Positions 34,349-42,562 of a stretch of DNA of 46,249 nt are shown one piece after another. Location: NCBI GenBank assembly GCA_013001595.1, contig JABDMH010000124.1, positions 1 to 46,249 on the forward strand, read 5' to 3'. The position numbers were made by a program, and so were the translations under genes. The DNA is from Saprospiraceae bacterium (lineage in GTDB: Bacteria; Bacteroidota; Bacteroidia; Chitinophagales; Saprospiraceae). The notes below the pieces were generated by a model that did no database searches, had not been told where the DNA came from, and saw nothing but the letters and a program-made list of their open reading frames with translations. Numbering within the stretch: the first letter of the stretch is position 1; each line of letters starts with the position of its first letter.

Positions 34349-34987
34349 CTATGGAATGCCGATGTATTTGTGGGTCTGGAGGCTAAGGCTCCATTGGGGG
34401 TGCTTCAAACAATACTCAACGGTCTTTCTTGTATTTTCAGTTAAATCTGGGCCATCCATCGGTTGGAGGTAGAAGTGATCGAATTGCCAGTCCGCGAAGA
34501 GGGAGGGATCCATGTTCATCTGGGGAAAGACCAGTTTGAGCTCGTTACCACTTTGTAAGGTCCAGCCTTCGGTCGGTTTGGGGCTCACACAGATCCAGTC
34601 AATATTCGCCGGGGCTTTAAGTGTGCCATTGGTTTCGATCGCCACTTCTAAGCCCTGCTGGTGAAAAGCATCCACCAGCGATGTGTCCAATTGCAGCAAC
34701 GGTTCGCCTCCGGTACAGACCACAAATGGCTTACCCTGCTGATGATCAACCCACAGGTCGGCAACAGCCTGAGCCAATCGCTTTGCATCGTATTTACCGC
34801 CTCCCCGACCATCTACTCCACGAAAGTCCGTATCACAAAAATTGCAAATGGCCTGGTCTCTATCCTTTTCCAAACCCGTCCAAAGATTGCACCCAGTAAA
34901 TCGACAAAACACGGCCGCTCTCCCGGTATGTCTGCCCTCACCCTGGATGGTGAAGTACATTTCTTTTATGGAATAGGTCTTTGACAT
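34349..34987 (-). CDS. queE: 7-carboxy-7-deazaguanine synthase QueE
   Basis: 212 residues from ATG 34987 (MSKTYSIKEMYFTIQGEG); 12 further codons upstream are open but unlikely. Radical SAM enzyme with the QueE-specific CX14CX2C pattern: Cys33 (FTGCNLWTG), Cys48 and Cys51 (CNFCDTDF). Also seen: FTIQGEGRHTGRAAVF, VCTGGEPLLQLD (SAM-binding GGEP), VAIETNGT and WICVSPKP. It contracts 6-carboxytetrahydropterin to 7-carboxy-7-deazaguanine in the queuosine/preQ0 pathway. queC, queD and queF are not in the window. Its stop faces the CDF gene's stop (convergent, 60 bp apart). Confidence 0.95.
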   Translation of the reverse strand: MSKTYSIKEMYFTIQGEGRHTGRAAVFCRFTGCNLWTGLEKDRDQAICNFCDTDFRGVDGRGGGKYDAKRLAQAVADLWVDHQQGKPFVVCTGGEPLLQLDTSLVDAFHQQGLEVAIETNGTLKAPANIDWICVSPKPTEGWTLQSGNELKLVFPQMNMDPSLFADWQFDHFYLQPMDGPDLTENTRKTVEYCLKHPQWSLSLQTHKYIGIP

Positions 34988-35114
34988 CAGTGGCATTGAA
35001 CGATTAAAAGTAGTGTTTCTCATATTCCCCCAATCTACTCGAGGTACCGTCTTTCGTCAATAGAAGATATTAGAGATTTAGGTGTTCTACACCCTTTGCT
35101 AAACAGTATTCCTT

Positions 35115-35474
35115 TTAATCAAGCACAACTTCATTGAATCTCAATTGATTTCCGAACGGGTCTTGAATCTCCATTTGTGTGGTTTGCCAATTCGTTTTCT
35201 TGGGTTTAGCTATCTCAATGTTGTTTTTTATAACATTCCAAACAGCATACAATTTGTTTAATCCTCTACATTCGACAAAAAAAATGGCACCAGTAGCGAA
35301 TCTTTTATTTTCAGAAAGATGAAGAGTTAGTCCGTTGCTTGATATTTGCATATAGACGGATTCATCTGGTCCAAATCGATGTTCCCAATCGATCTTAAAT
35401 TTGAGTCCTTGAATATAAAATTCCATCGCTGTCTGATAGTCAAGAATTCTAAAAGTCGGAATGCCTTTCAACAC
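35115..35474 (-). CDS. VOC-fold glyoxalase/bleomycin-resistance-like protein
   Basis: 119 residues, one VOC domain of two beta-alpha-beta3 units: IPTFRILDYQTAMEFYIQGL, then KIDWEHRFGPDESVYMQI, SSNGLTLHLSENKR, and a second half AIFFVECRGLNKLYAVW ending with TTQMEIQDPFGNQLRFNE. The DPFGNQLRF end is the signature of the glyoxalase-superfamily subgroup related to bleomycin resistance proteins. Metal or ligand and substrate are unknown. It lies between gmhA and queE on the same strand with gaps of 68 and 127 bp, so it is probably a separate unit. It looks a little more AT-rich than its neighbours, which may point to transfer. Confidence 0.85.
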   Translation of the reverse strand: MLKGIPTFRILDYQTAMEFYIQGLKFKIDWEHRFGPDESVYMQISSNGLTLHLSENKRFATGAIFFVECRGLNKLYAVWNVIKNNIEIAKPKKTNWQTTQMEIQDPFGNQLRFNEVVLD

Positions 35475-35542
35475 ACGATTTCACTCATTGCCGTTCGCTG
35501 CTACCAAATGTTCTTCAACTAAAAGGTATGTGGAATTCCACA

Positions 35543-36136
35543 TCAAGGAAATAGGCTCCTTTCGATGATGTCACAAATAATATGGCCCATAAGGATGTGG
35601 GCTTCTTGAATCCGAGGTGTCTCAGTACTCGGTACACACAGACATAAATCGACTACTTCCCGAAGTTTTCCACCACCGCTCCCAGTCAATGCAATGGTGA
35701 CCATATCTCGATCTTTAGCCTCCTCAATGGCCTGGACAATATTTGCTGAATTGCCGGAGGTGGACAGTCCAATCAGTACATCGCCGGCTTTACCTTTGGC
35801 TTCGACCGCCCGTGCATAGATCCGGTCAAAATCATAATCATTGCCCACTGCGGTGAGGTAGGAACTATTGACATGCAGCGCTTCGGCGTGTATTGCCGGC
35901 CGATCTTTAAGAAACCTGCCTGCCAGTTCTGCCGAAATATGTTGTGCATCGGCAGCACTGCCACCGTTGCCACACAGTAGAACTTTACCTCCCTGCTCTA
36001 AACTGTGGATGCAATGCTGAGCCGCCAGTGCCAAGCCACTTTGTAGATCGCTGTCCATTGTGATCAGTTGCACCATCTTCAGGTGGCTCTCCAGGGTACT
36101 GGTTATCAGATCTGCTGGCGCTTTCACCCTAGACAT
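35543..36136 (-). CDS. gmhA: SIS-domain phosphosugar isomerase, GmhA type
   Basis: 197 residues. SIS fold with CGNGGSAADAQHISAELAGRF (about 55-75), LTAVGNDYDFDRIYARAVE, IGLSTSGNSANIVQA (about 119-133), IALTGSGGGKL and a C-terminal TPRIQEAHILMGHIICDIIE, the Gln/Glu/His block that binds zinc in sedoheptulose-7-phosphate isomerase. It converts sedoheptulose 7-phosphate to heptose 7-phosphate for LPS heptose or nucleotide heptoses. The ATG overlaps the glycosyltransferase stop by 8 bp, so it is the last gene of the DUF4199-GT2-gmhA transcript. A 16-bp palindrome (ATGTGGAATTCCACAT, 35528-35543) abuts its stop codon. Confidence 0.92.
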   Translation of the reverse strand: MSRVKAPADLITSTLESHLKMVQLITMDSDLQSGLALAAQHCIHSLEQGGKVLLCGNGGSAADAQHISAELAGRFLKDRPAIHAEALHVNSSYLTAVGNDYDFDRIYARAVEAKGKAGDVLIGLSTSGNSANIVQAIEEAKDRDMVTIALTGSGGGKLREVVDLCLCVPSTETPRIQEAHILMGHIICDIIERSLFP

Positions 36137-37115
36137 TGTAGTAGGTGGTAGATGCCGACTTGGTTTCGGAGATGCCTACCGATTCAATCACTTGGTAGTG
36201 ATTCCGTGTGGTGGAGTTGCGGGCGACCAATTCTGCTAAAAACCCGGCCAAAAACAATTGACTACCGATAATTAGGGCCACGATACCAAAATAGAATAAG
36301 GGCCTATCCTGTATACCGGTCTCTGCCCACCACAGCTTGGTGATGGAGAGATAGGCAAGGATGGCAAATCCGATGATAAAAGTAAAAGTGCCGATACTGC
36401 CAAAGAAGTGCATCGGACGTTTGGCAAATTTACCCACCAGCATGATCGAGAGTAAGTCCAGCGGACCGTTGATGAAACGCGAAAGACCGAATTTGGAGGA
36501 GCCATATTTTCTAGCTTGATGGCTGACCACCTTCTCACCAATATTTCTGAAGCCTGCCCATTTGGCAATTACAGGTATGTAGCGATGCATTTCTCCGTAC
36601 ACTTCTATGCTCTTCACCACATCACGGCGGTAGGCCTTCAGACCACAATTAAAGTCATGCAATTTGATCCCACTCATGGCACGAACCACCGCGTTGTATA
36701 GTTTGGTAGGTATGGTCTTGGAGAGTGGGTCGTATCGTTTTTTCTTCCAGCCAGAAACCAGGTCAAAGCCTTCCTCTTTGATCATCCGAAAGAGTTCGGG
36801 CACTTCTTCCGGGCTATCTTGCAGATCTGCATCCATGGTCACCACCACCTCACCTTGCACGACTTCGAAGGCCTTGTTGAGGGCCGCAGACTTGCCATAG
36901 TTTCGCTGAAAACGCATGCCTTTGATGTGCTCCGATTCTTCTGTCAGCGATTGAATAACTGACCAAGAGTTGTCAGTGCTGCCATCATCAATGTAAATGA
37001 CCTCATAACTCAGGTTGTGACTGTGCATCACCTTTTCAATCCATGCCGATAATTCGGGCAGGGACTCCGCTTCATTTAGCAGAGGTATGACGATCGAGAT
37101 ATTCAGCAATTTCAA
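36129..37115 (-). CDS. GT2-family polyprenyl-phosphate glycosyltransferase (DPM/GtrB type)
   Basis: 328 residues. N-terminal GT-A domain: ISIVIPLLNEAESLPEL, VIYIDDGSTDNSW, GKSAALNKAFEV, TMDADLQDSPEEV (DXD), DLVSGWKKKRYDP, and FNCGLKAYRRDVV. Two C-terminal transmembrane helices (about 232-255 and 268-292) place it in the GtrB/ArnC class that transfers a sugar from a nucleotide donor to a polyprenyl phosphate at the cytoplasmic face. Middle gene of an operon: a 4-bp overlap with the DUF4199 gene before it and an 8-bp overlap with gmhA after it. Donor sugar unknown. Confidence 0.92.
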   Translation of the reverse strand: MKLLNISIVIPLLNEAESLPELSAWIEKVMHSHNLSYEVIYIDDGSTDNSWSVIQSLTEESEHIKGMRFQRNYGKSAALNKAFEVVQGEVVVTMDADLQDSPEEVPELFRMIKEEGFDLVSGWKKKRYDPLSKTIPTKLYNAVVRAMSGIKLHDFNCGLKAYRRDVVKSIEVYGEMHRYIPVIAKWAGFRNIGEKVVSHQARKYGSSKFGLSRFINGPLDLLSIMLVGKFAKRPMHFFGSIGTFTFIIGFAILAYLSITKLWWAETGIQDRPLFYFGIVALIIGSQLFLAGFLAELVARNSTTRNHYQVIESVGISETKSASTTYYNV

Positions 37116-37663
37116 GATGCTTCGGGTTTACGGTCTTTCATGACCAATGCGATGATCGCTGATACAATAAAACCAGGAAAAATTAGACCCCATGCGAAGC
37201 TCAAAGCAGCAGTTTTAAGGCCAAAGCTGAAATCATGGTTTTCCAGGGCTTCAATGCCCTCCTCCATGGCATCTTCACCCATGAGATTTCCCATTTTTTC
37301 CATCGTCTCCATGGCGATTTTTCGCTGCATCTCCACTAGATCTGGAGCAATAAAATTGAGAAGCACATAATAGAAAGTAATATAGAGCAGGTTGCTGACT
37401 ACGAATGTGAGAAAGGCAGGCTTTAGAGCGTCATTGAAGGACATGTGCTCAAGGGCAGCTTTTTCACTTCTGACGGACATTACCATAAAGTAGATAAATA
37501 TGATGGTGCTAACCCAGGAAGCCCAGGTAAATACCATTCGATCCTTTACCAGATAAAATAGTAGTAAAATACCGCAGGCTGCCAGTCCTGCGTAGACACC
37601 ATTTTTAATAGCCGGGTTCTCTAAATCCATTACTTCATTTTTTTCAAATGAAAAAACAACCAT
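37112..37663 (-). CDS. DUF4199 membrane protein
   Basis: 183 residues with four transmembrane helices: about 21-40 (VYAGLAACGILLLFYLV), 48-66 (WASWVSTIIFIYFMVMSV), 82-106 (LKPAFLTFVVSNLLYITFYY) and 152-174 (AALSFAWGLIFPGFIVSAII). The order DUF4199, GT2 glycosyltransferase, then nearby dihydroorotase and BatA-type gene is a grouping I recall from many Bacteroidota genomes; its meaning is not known. ATGA overlap with the glycosyltransferase start. Confidence 0.85.
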   Translation of the reverse strand: MVVFSFEKNEVMDLENPAIKNGVYAGLAACGILLLFYLVKDRMVFTWASWVSTIIFIYFMVMSVRSEKAALEHMSFNDALKPAFLTFVVSNLLYITFYYVLLNFIAPDLVEMQRKIAMETMEKMGNLMGEDAMEEGIEALENHDFSFGLKTAALSFAWGLIFPGFIVSAIIALVMKDRKPEAS

Positions 37664-37715
37664 AATTCCTGATCAAATGTAGCCATTTTCGGGGAAAGTA
37701 AGTCGGCAAACCATG

Positions 37716-37747
37716 GTGCAGGCGGCCGAGTGGCTTAAGGCAATGGT
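37716..37747 (+). tRNA. 5' fragment of a tRNA-Ser-like gene (partial, not functional)
   Basis: GTGCAGG (acceptor-like), CG, then GCCGAGTGGCTTAAGGC at 37725-37741 reproduces the tRNA-Ser D-arm: stem GCC/GGC around an 11-nt loop GAGTGGCTTAA. After about 32 nt the match stops; no anticodon stem, variable arm or T-arm follows. Such stubs are left by recombination or integration at tRNA genes. It lies between the DUF4199 promoter region and the dihydroorotase stop. Confidence 0.55.
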
Positions 37748-37810
37748 AAAATAAATAATGGATAATGAGGAACTAACATATACCATAATATTTAACTATG
37801 GCAAATACAG

Positions 37811-39076
37811 CTAATTGAATAGTAGAGACTGATATTTGTTGATCACGCCCAACACATGTCCCGGCAACTCTTGCTGGAGGTATGGATTATTTTTTGACTT
37901 GGAAGCAAAAGTGGATGTCTCAAATCGCGTATTTAGTTCGGGGTGAAATAGGGTAAGCTCCGCATTACCACCACGGATTATACTGGGTATGGGAATTCCC
38001 AGTGCTTTTCGAGCATTGATGGACAATGCATTCACTAAGCCATCGAGTTTTTTAGTTTTTCTGCTGGCTTTGAGCAGCATACCGAATGCGGTTTCTAGTG
38101 CACTGATTCCAAAATCGGCGTACGCAAATTCTAGTTTTTTACCTTCTATATTGACCGGTCTATGGTTGCTGTTCACAAAATCGATGGTGCCGTCACGCAA
38201 TGCGGACAATAGTGCTTTGCGGTCATTTTCAGAGCGCAATGGAGGAATGACTTTGAAATTTGCATCGAAACCAGCTGTCCGATCAACGGTCTCGAGCAGG
38301 TTTTGTACAGCTACAGAACAAGTCAATTGGAGGCCTTCTTTTTTGGCGTCGGCGATTAAAGAGAGTCCTCCTTCCGAACTTACATTCATGATGTGTAGTG
38401 CAGAGTCGCTATAGCGCAACAGGTCAATGTCTCGCTTAATCATCAATACCTCTGACAAATCAGGTAGACCCCGCAGGCCAAGCGATACGCTCACCGCCCC
38501 TTCATGAATGATGCCATCGGCGGAAAGTCCGCGTGTCGCAGGCTGATTGATGACCAATCCATCAAAAATCTTTACATATTCCAGGCTTCTTAACAGTACT
38601 CCCGCATCTTGCACAGAATGCTTCCCGTCCGTAAAGGCAATGGCACCGGCATGGTGCATGTCCACCAGCTCTGCCATCTCCTTGCCCTTACAACCCAAGG
38701 TCAATGCTCCCAAAGGGTATATATTGGTGATCAGGGGAGCAGCGCGATGTACTACATATTCTACTTCCGCCTTCGATTGGATCGATGGATTGGTATTAGG
38801 CAACACGGCCAACGCCGTATATCCGCCATTGGAAGCAGCTTTTGAAGCAGAGGTCAGCGTCTCAATCTCTTCGAATCCCGGATCGCCAACAAAAGTACCT
38901 ACATCGATCCAGCCCGGAGAGATGCAAGCACCAGCTACTTGAAAAACATGGGATTTTCCAGAAATCTGGTTGCGGATGGCCTCAATCTTGCCCCGATTGA
39001 TAAATACATCCTTGACTTGATTATGGTGGGTGGAAGTGGGATCGACAATTCTTACCTGCTTGAGCAGTAGCTGCAT
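37811..39076 (-). CDS. pyrC: Dihydroorotase-family protein (PyrC-like) lacking the usual metal ligands
   Basis: 421 residues, amidohydrolase TIM barrel with N- and C-terminal beta sandwiches: VRIVDPTSTHHNQVKDVFI, ACISPGWIDVGTFVGDPGFE, AASNGGYTALAVLPNTNP, HIMNVSSEGGLSLI and a C-terminal INARKALGIP. In catalytic dihydroorotases the first motif is DxHxH; here it reads IDVGTFVGDPG, with no His, and the later DHAPH block is SNHRPVN. Thus the binuclear metal site seems lost, as in PyrC' subunits and many Bacteroidota proteins annotated as dihydroorotase. It may be a structural partner of aspartate transcarbamoylase, or another amidohydrolase. Starts 10 bp after the BatA-like stop, same transcript. 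Confidence 0.85.
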   Translation of the reverse strand: MQLLLKQVRIVDPTSTHHNQVKDVFINRGKIEAIRNQISGKSHVFQVAGACISPGWIDVGTFVGDPGFEEIETLTSASKAASNGGYTALAVLPNTNPSIQSKAEVEYVVHRAAPLITNIYPLGALTLGCKGKEMAELVDMHHAGAIAFTDGKHSVQDAGVLLRSLEYVKIFDGLVINQPATRGLSADGIIHEGAVSVSLGLRGLPDLSEVLMIKRDIDLLRYSDSALHIMNVSSEGGLSLIADAKKEGLQLTCSVAVQNLLETVDRTAGFDANFKVIPPLRSENDRKALLSALRDGTIDFVNSNHRPVNIEGKKLEFAYADFGISALETAFGMLLKASRKTKKLDGLVNALSINARKALGIPIPSIIRGGNAELTLFHPELNTRFETSTFASKSKNNPYLQQELPGHVLGVINKYQSLLFN

Positions 39077-39086
39077 GGATGCTTCT

Positions 39087-41114
39087 TTACACTGACCAAA
39101 ATCTGATTACCAGCGTCTCCAAAGCTAAGAAAATCAGGGCTAAAATCAGACAGTATTTCCACAGAATGATGCCGCGATCTTTCTCTGCAATGTACGATCC
39201 CAGGTCTGCCAACTGCGATTTTCTCAAGATGTTTGCCCCACTGTATCTGCGTTCGATTTCATCTACTGGATAGCAGGTCGGATCACTCTCTAAGCGATTG
39301 CTGTTGAAGGCCAGCGTGTGCAAGATCTCGTCTTTGTCTAAATACACATCATAGAATCCTGCCTGCCTGACTTGATCGTGCATATTGAGGACAATGTACT
39401 TGCCTCGACTTTGCTGACCGGGGATGAAAGTAGTGGTGCCCCCTACCTTATAAATCACTTCGGCATCAGTGGATTTATTTTCTACTTCGACCATATTGTC
39501 ATCGCCTATGGTGTACGCAATCTGACGCGGCCTACCGGTTGAAAGGGCCATTTTATAGAGCATCGGCACAAACACCTCCGCTTGATCCACCAGATTGCTA
39601 TATGATCTTCCGATGGGTGCCGCCGACAAATAGAGGTGACCTGCTGCATGGCGCTTCTTAGTCAGGAACGACTTGCCGTCACGGTACCCCAATAATTTCT
39701 CTGCACCCGAGGTGCCTACATCAATGATGAAATTGCTTTGCGAGGAGGGCAATCGCAAATTGCCGCGGGAAGATTCGAAGACATCATTGAACACAAATTC
39801 TTGGCTGTTTACATAATTTACGGTTCGCGGCGTAGTGTCCCACTGCATGAGCCTGCCTGCATCCAATGAAGTTAAAAATTGATTGTAAGAACTGAGGTCC
39901 GACCGTTCACTCGGGAAGACCACTACATTTCCACCACCCACCATATACGTCTTCAGCGCAGCAGCCAGACCGGAGGATATGGAGGTAAGTTCATTAAGCA
40001 AGATGAGCTGGTACTGATTCAGTGCAGCGTAATCGAGACCCGACACATTGCGATTCAGATTCACAAAGAAAGATTCACTGCTCAGAGCGGCATCTAAATA
40101 TCTGTTGGGTTCGCTCTGGTTGACGATGAGCGTCTGAATTTGTTGTTTGACCTCAAATGATAGAAAATAGGTGTCATCAAACTGTATCGGAAAGTCGGTG
40201 ATCTTCAATTCCACTCGTTGAATGCCTGGTCTTAGTACGGAGATATAGACCGTATCGATGATTTCACGATTTCCAGGCACATCAATTGATCCGACGGGTT
40301 TGACCGCACCATCTTTTCGCACACTCAGCTGAATGTTTTCGGCGGCTTCTGGAGACCAGTTGCGTAGACGCACCAACAACTTATTGGGCTTATTCATCAT
40401 CTGCACGGGAGCGTCAAACCATGCCGAGTCAATGCTTACATTCTGCTCAATGACCGCTTGCATGGGGAGTAGATTGTACTCGTAGGTGGTGTCTGCCAAT
40501 GTCAAATCGGTGATGTTCTGCTGAAAATCTGAGAGGTAGTACAGCACTTTATGCACATCAGATTCCTCATCTAGCAGCAACTTCTGTCGCTCGAACACCC
40601 TCGACAATCGGTTGACCTCGGGGGTCAATTCAACATCGTCAATTTGTGCGAGTGCTTGTTCTTTACTGATGAGTCGCTGCTGTCGAGCACTCATGTCATG
40701 CGAGATGATCTGAAACCTGTCTGAAGCTTCATAGGCAGCCACGATTTCTTCAGCCTTGCGCTTGGCCTCGTCAAGCAAGGGCGCATCTTCGCTCAATGAT
40801 GCCATACTGAAGGAGTTGTCGATAAAGATGCTGACTACTTTTTTTCCTTTTTTCACCTCGTCATCCTCTTTGAGGAAAGGCTGGGCAAAGGCCAGGACCA
40901 GGCACGCCACCGCCAGCAGTCTGCAGAGGAGTGTGATCAGGTTCTTGAGCCTAGATCTTATACTCGACTCTTCTTTGATCTCCCGCAGAAAACGCACATT
41001 GGTGAAGAATACCTTTTTATATCGACGGAAATAAAAAAGGTGAATGATCACCGGAATAGCTAATGTGGCCAGTGCCACCAGAAAATAAGGGAAAAGAAAC
41101 TGCATATCGTACAA
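39087..41114 (-). CDS. BatA-domain / VWA membrane protein
   Basis: 675 residues. N-terminal BatA module: a membrane helix (FLVALATLAIPVIIHLFYF, 10-28), KKVFFTNVRFLREIKEES, then a second helix (LITLLCRLLAVACLVLAFAQ). A von Willebrand A domain follows with the MIDAS start IFIDNSFSMAS (DxSxS complete, about 90-100). The rest is a beta-rich extracytoplasmic region with a glutamine-amidotransferase-like or DUF4159-like fold (ALKTYMVGGGNVVVFPS), and a last helix (YCLILALIFLALETLVI, about 653-670). Related BatA-type proteins act with MoxR ATPases in envelope stress; no moxR is present here. First gene of a two-gene operon with the PyrC-like gene. Confidence 0.88.
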   Translation of the reverse strand: MYDMQFLFPYFLVALATLAIPVIIHLFYFRRYKKVFFTNVRFLREIKEESSIRSRLKNLITLLCRLLAVACLVLAFAQPFLKEDDEVKKGKKVVSIFIDNSFSMASLSEDAPLLDEAKRKAEEIVAAYEASDRFQIISHDMSARQQRLISKEQALAQIDDVELTPEVNRLSRVFERQKLLLDEESDVHKVLYYLSDFQQNITDLTLADTTYEYNLLPMQAVIEQNVSIDSAWFDAPVQMMNKPNKLLVRLRNWSPEAAENIQLSVRKDGAVKPVGSIDVPGNREIIDTVYISVLRPGIQRVELKITDFPIQFDDTYFLSFEVKQQIQTLIVNQSEPNRYLDAALSSESFFVNLNRNVSGLDYAALNQYQLILLNELTSISSGLAAALKTYMVGGGNVVVFPSERSDLSSYNQFLTSLDAGRLMQWDTTPRTVNYVNSQEFVFNDVFESSRGNLRLPSSQSNFIIDVGTSGAEKLLGYRDGKSFLTKKRHAAGHLYLSAAPIGRSYSNLVDQAEVFVPMLYKMALSTGRPRQIAYTIGDDNMVEVENKSTDAEVIYKVGGTTTFIPGQQSRGKYIVLNMHDQVRQAGFYDVYLDKDEILHTLAFNSNRLESDPTCYPVDEIERRYSGANILRKSQLADLGSYIAEKDRGIILWKYCLILALIFLALETLVIRFWSV

Positions 41115-41252
41115 AAATAGCGTTCGTTCACTTAATGAGCGGAAGTATTCACCTCGATGAGCAAATAGTAGAACGCTGAGTAGTTATTCTCATTATCTGG
41201 GACAGCGAAAGTCTGGGATCAGAATCCGAATTTCTCTAGGCGACACAGAGGA
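41115..41252. other. Upstream region of the BatA-like gene
   Basis: Start of an 840-bp gap. No coding sequence seen. The promoter for the minus-strand operon should lie here, but no clear -7/-33 pair was identified. Confidence 0.4.
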
Positions 41253-41372
41253 GGATTGTCATGATTTTTGGTCAAAAATCCCGCCAATCCCAAGTATGAT
41301 CGATAAGTGAGCCCGGGATATTACCCGGATATTACCCGGGGTAATTAGATATTGGAGCCTTTCAGGGTCTTT
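41253..41372 (-). repeat. Intergenic repeat family 1, copy B
   Basis: The minus strand matches 15176-15282. It contains a CCCCGGGTAATAT stretch with two direct copies of GGTAATATCC, and a terminal hairpin at 41253-41290: GGATTG pairs with CAATCC, and inside GATTTTTG pairs perfectly with CAAAAATC (loop AC), the two stems separated by a GCGG/ATGA internal loop. Copy A keeps the outer stem and internal loop while the inner stem differs but still pairs. Confidence 0.8.
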
Positions 41373-41954
41373 AATAATAAGCATCTTCCAATCACTAATG
41401 GCGCGCCTTACGAAGAAGCAAAGGCTGAGCAAAGTATCAAAAGTCTGGTTTTATCCTAGTGTTCCTGGGCACGACGGATTCTCTCCCGCTCGCGGGGGTA
41501 CCACAGACCAAATCTCTACCTATGACAAATTTTATAAGTTGCAATAATTCAGGTATCCAACAGCAGAAGATAACTTCAAAACAACCAAGTCGGGCTGAGT
41601 GGAGTGCAACGCAATCGAAGCCCGTATGTACGCCATACACTTCGATGTCGCGATTTTTAACTACCTAAGACAGAACTTCATGATACAGGTTGCATAAATA
41701 TCCGGACGCCGTGATGAGAGCCCTCTTTGAGTATGCAACATGTCATTTATCACCCTTTATTTTTGAAAAAAATGTTTAAACTCATGCTGACAGTCCATCG
41801 CCATGTCAATTTCTGATGAGGACAGGCCGTGGCCTCGTCAGTAGATTTGGATGCTGTTGTGGGGGTGGTGTTTGAATCCGGGCGGAAAATATCCGCCTCT
41901 ACCGCATTTGTTCAGCCACCAAAACACCACAAAACCATCACACCAGTGTTTTCC
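41373..41954. other. Long intergenic region with hairpins
   Basis: No supported gene; short open frames on both strands have no recognisable content. Structures seen: CCCGC/GCGGG near 41488-41498, a GGGCT...AGCCC pair around 41590-41623, and a nested stem-loop at 41865-41930 (listed separately). A stretch near 41750-41775 is T- and A-rich. Confidence 0.5.
41865..41930 (-). other. Nested stem-loop downstream of hemJ
   Basis: GTGGTGTTT (41865-41873) is the perfect complement of AAACACCAC (41922-41930). Within it GGCGGA (41881-41886) pairs with TCCGCC (41892-41897) across a 5-nt loop. The structure starts 24 bp after the hemJ stop. It has no T-run, so it is an atypical terminator, mRNA-end structure or small structured RNA. 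Confidence 0.45.
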
Positions 41955-42497
41955 CTAATCCGCCTTCTTTTGCCTAAACCTTTTATATCCCATCGTGGCA
42001 GCGACAATGAATACGACCAGACCTAAGATGACCAGCAATAGGGTGAGGTATGATACCATACTTTGGAAGACGGCTAGTGCAACCGTAGCCACCAGTAAAA
42101 TAGTAGGAACCTCGTTGAAGAAACGAAAACGCATGGGAGACATAGGCAATGTTCCATCCTGCAGTTTTTTCATCATGGGTATGCAAAGATGATGGTAGAT
42201 GATCAGTAAAACAACCAGGGTGAGCTTTAGGTGCATCCATCCCAATTTGAAATATCCGGGATTGATGATCAGCATGCCGATGCCTCCGATCAAGGTAAGC
42301 ACCATGGCAGGAGTAGCGATCATTGAAAAGAGGCGGCGTTCCATAAGTGCATACTGTCGTGCCAGGATGGTGGAAGCGTCACCGACTTTGTCAAATGCCT
42401 CGGCATGATATACGAACAGCCGCACTAAATAGAATAAGGCAGCAAACCAGGCTACGAAGCCAATGATGTGCAGGGTCTTGAGAACGAGTAAGGTCAT
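41955..42497 (-). CDS. hemJ: Protoporphyrinogen IX oxidase, HemJ family
   Basis: 180 residues with four or five transmembrane helices. Landmarks: LKTLHIIGFVAWFAALFYLVRL at the N terminus (His10 the likely haem ligand), QYALMERRLFSMIATPAMVL, GWMHLKLTLVVLLIIYHHLC and FRFFNEVPTILLV. Fits HemJ, which oxidises protoporphyrinogen IX to protoporphyrin IX in haem synthesis in bacteria lacking HemG and HemY. No other haem genes are nearby. A TACTTTTG box (minus strand, about 42537-42544) matches the -7 consensus 40 bp upstream. Divergent from the T9SS protein gene. Confidence 0.9.
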   Translation of the reverse strand: MTLLVLKTLHIIGFVAWFAALFYLVRLFVYHAEAFDKVGDASTILARQYALMERRLFSMIATPAMVLTLIGGIGMLIINPGYFKLGWMHLKLTLVVLLIIYHHLCIPMMKKLQDGTLPMSPMRFRFFNEVPTILLVATVALAVFQSMVSYLTLLLVILGLVVFIVAATMGYKRFRQKKAD

Positions 42498-42562
42498 AAT
42501 TGTAGATCTAGGCGGAGACTAATATAGAGCAAATCCTCAAAAGTATTTACCTTGGTCGAATA

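Noticed and set aside
34349-34987. queE as part of a Dpd DNA-modification system
   Set aside because: No dpd genes or other preQ0 genes in the window; a plain queuosine role is sufficient.
41437-41668. Opposed 67- and 69-codon frames in the gap before hemJ
   Set aside because: They overlap on opposite strands, have no family resemblance, and cover hairpin-rich intergenic sequence.
41865-41930. Stem-loop as a genuine tRNA gene
   Set aside because: No T-arm and no D-arm pairing; only an acceptor-like and an anticodon-like stem, total 66 nt.
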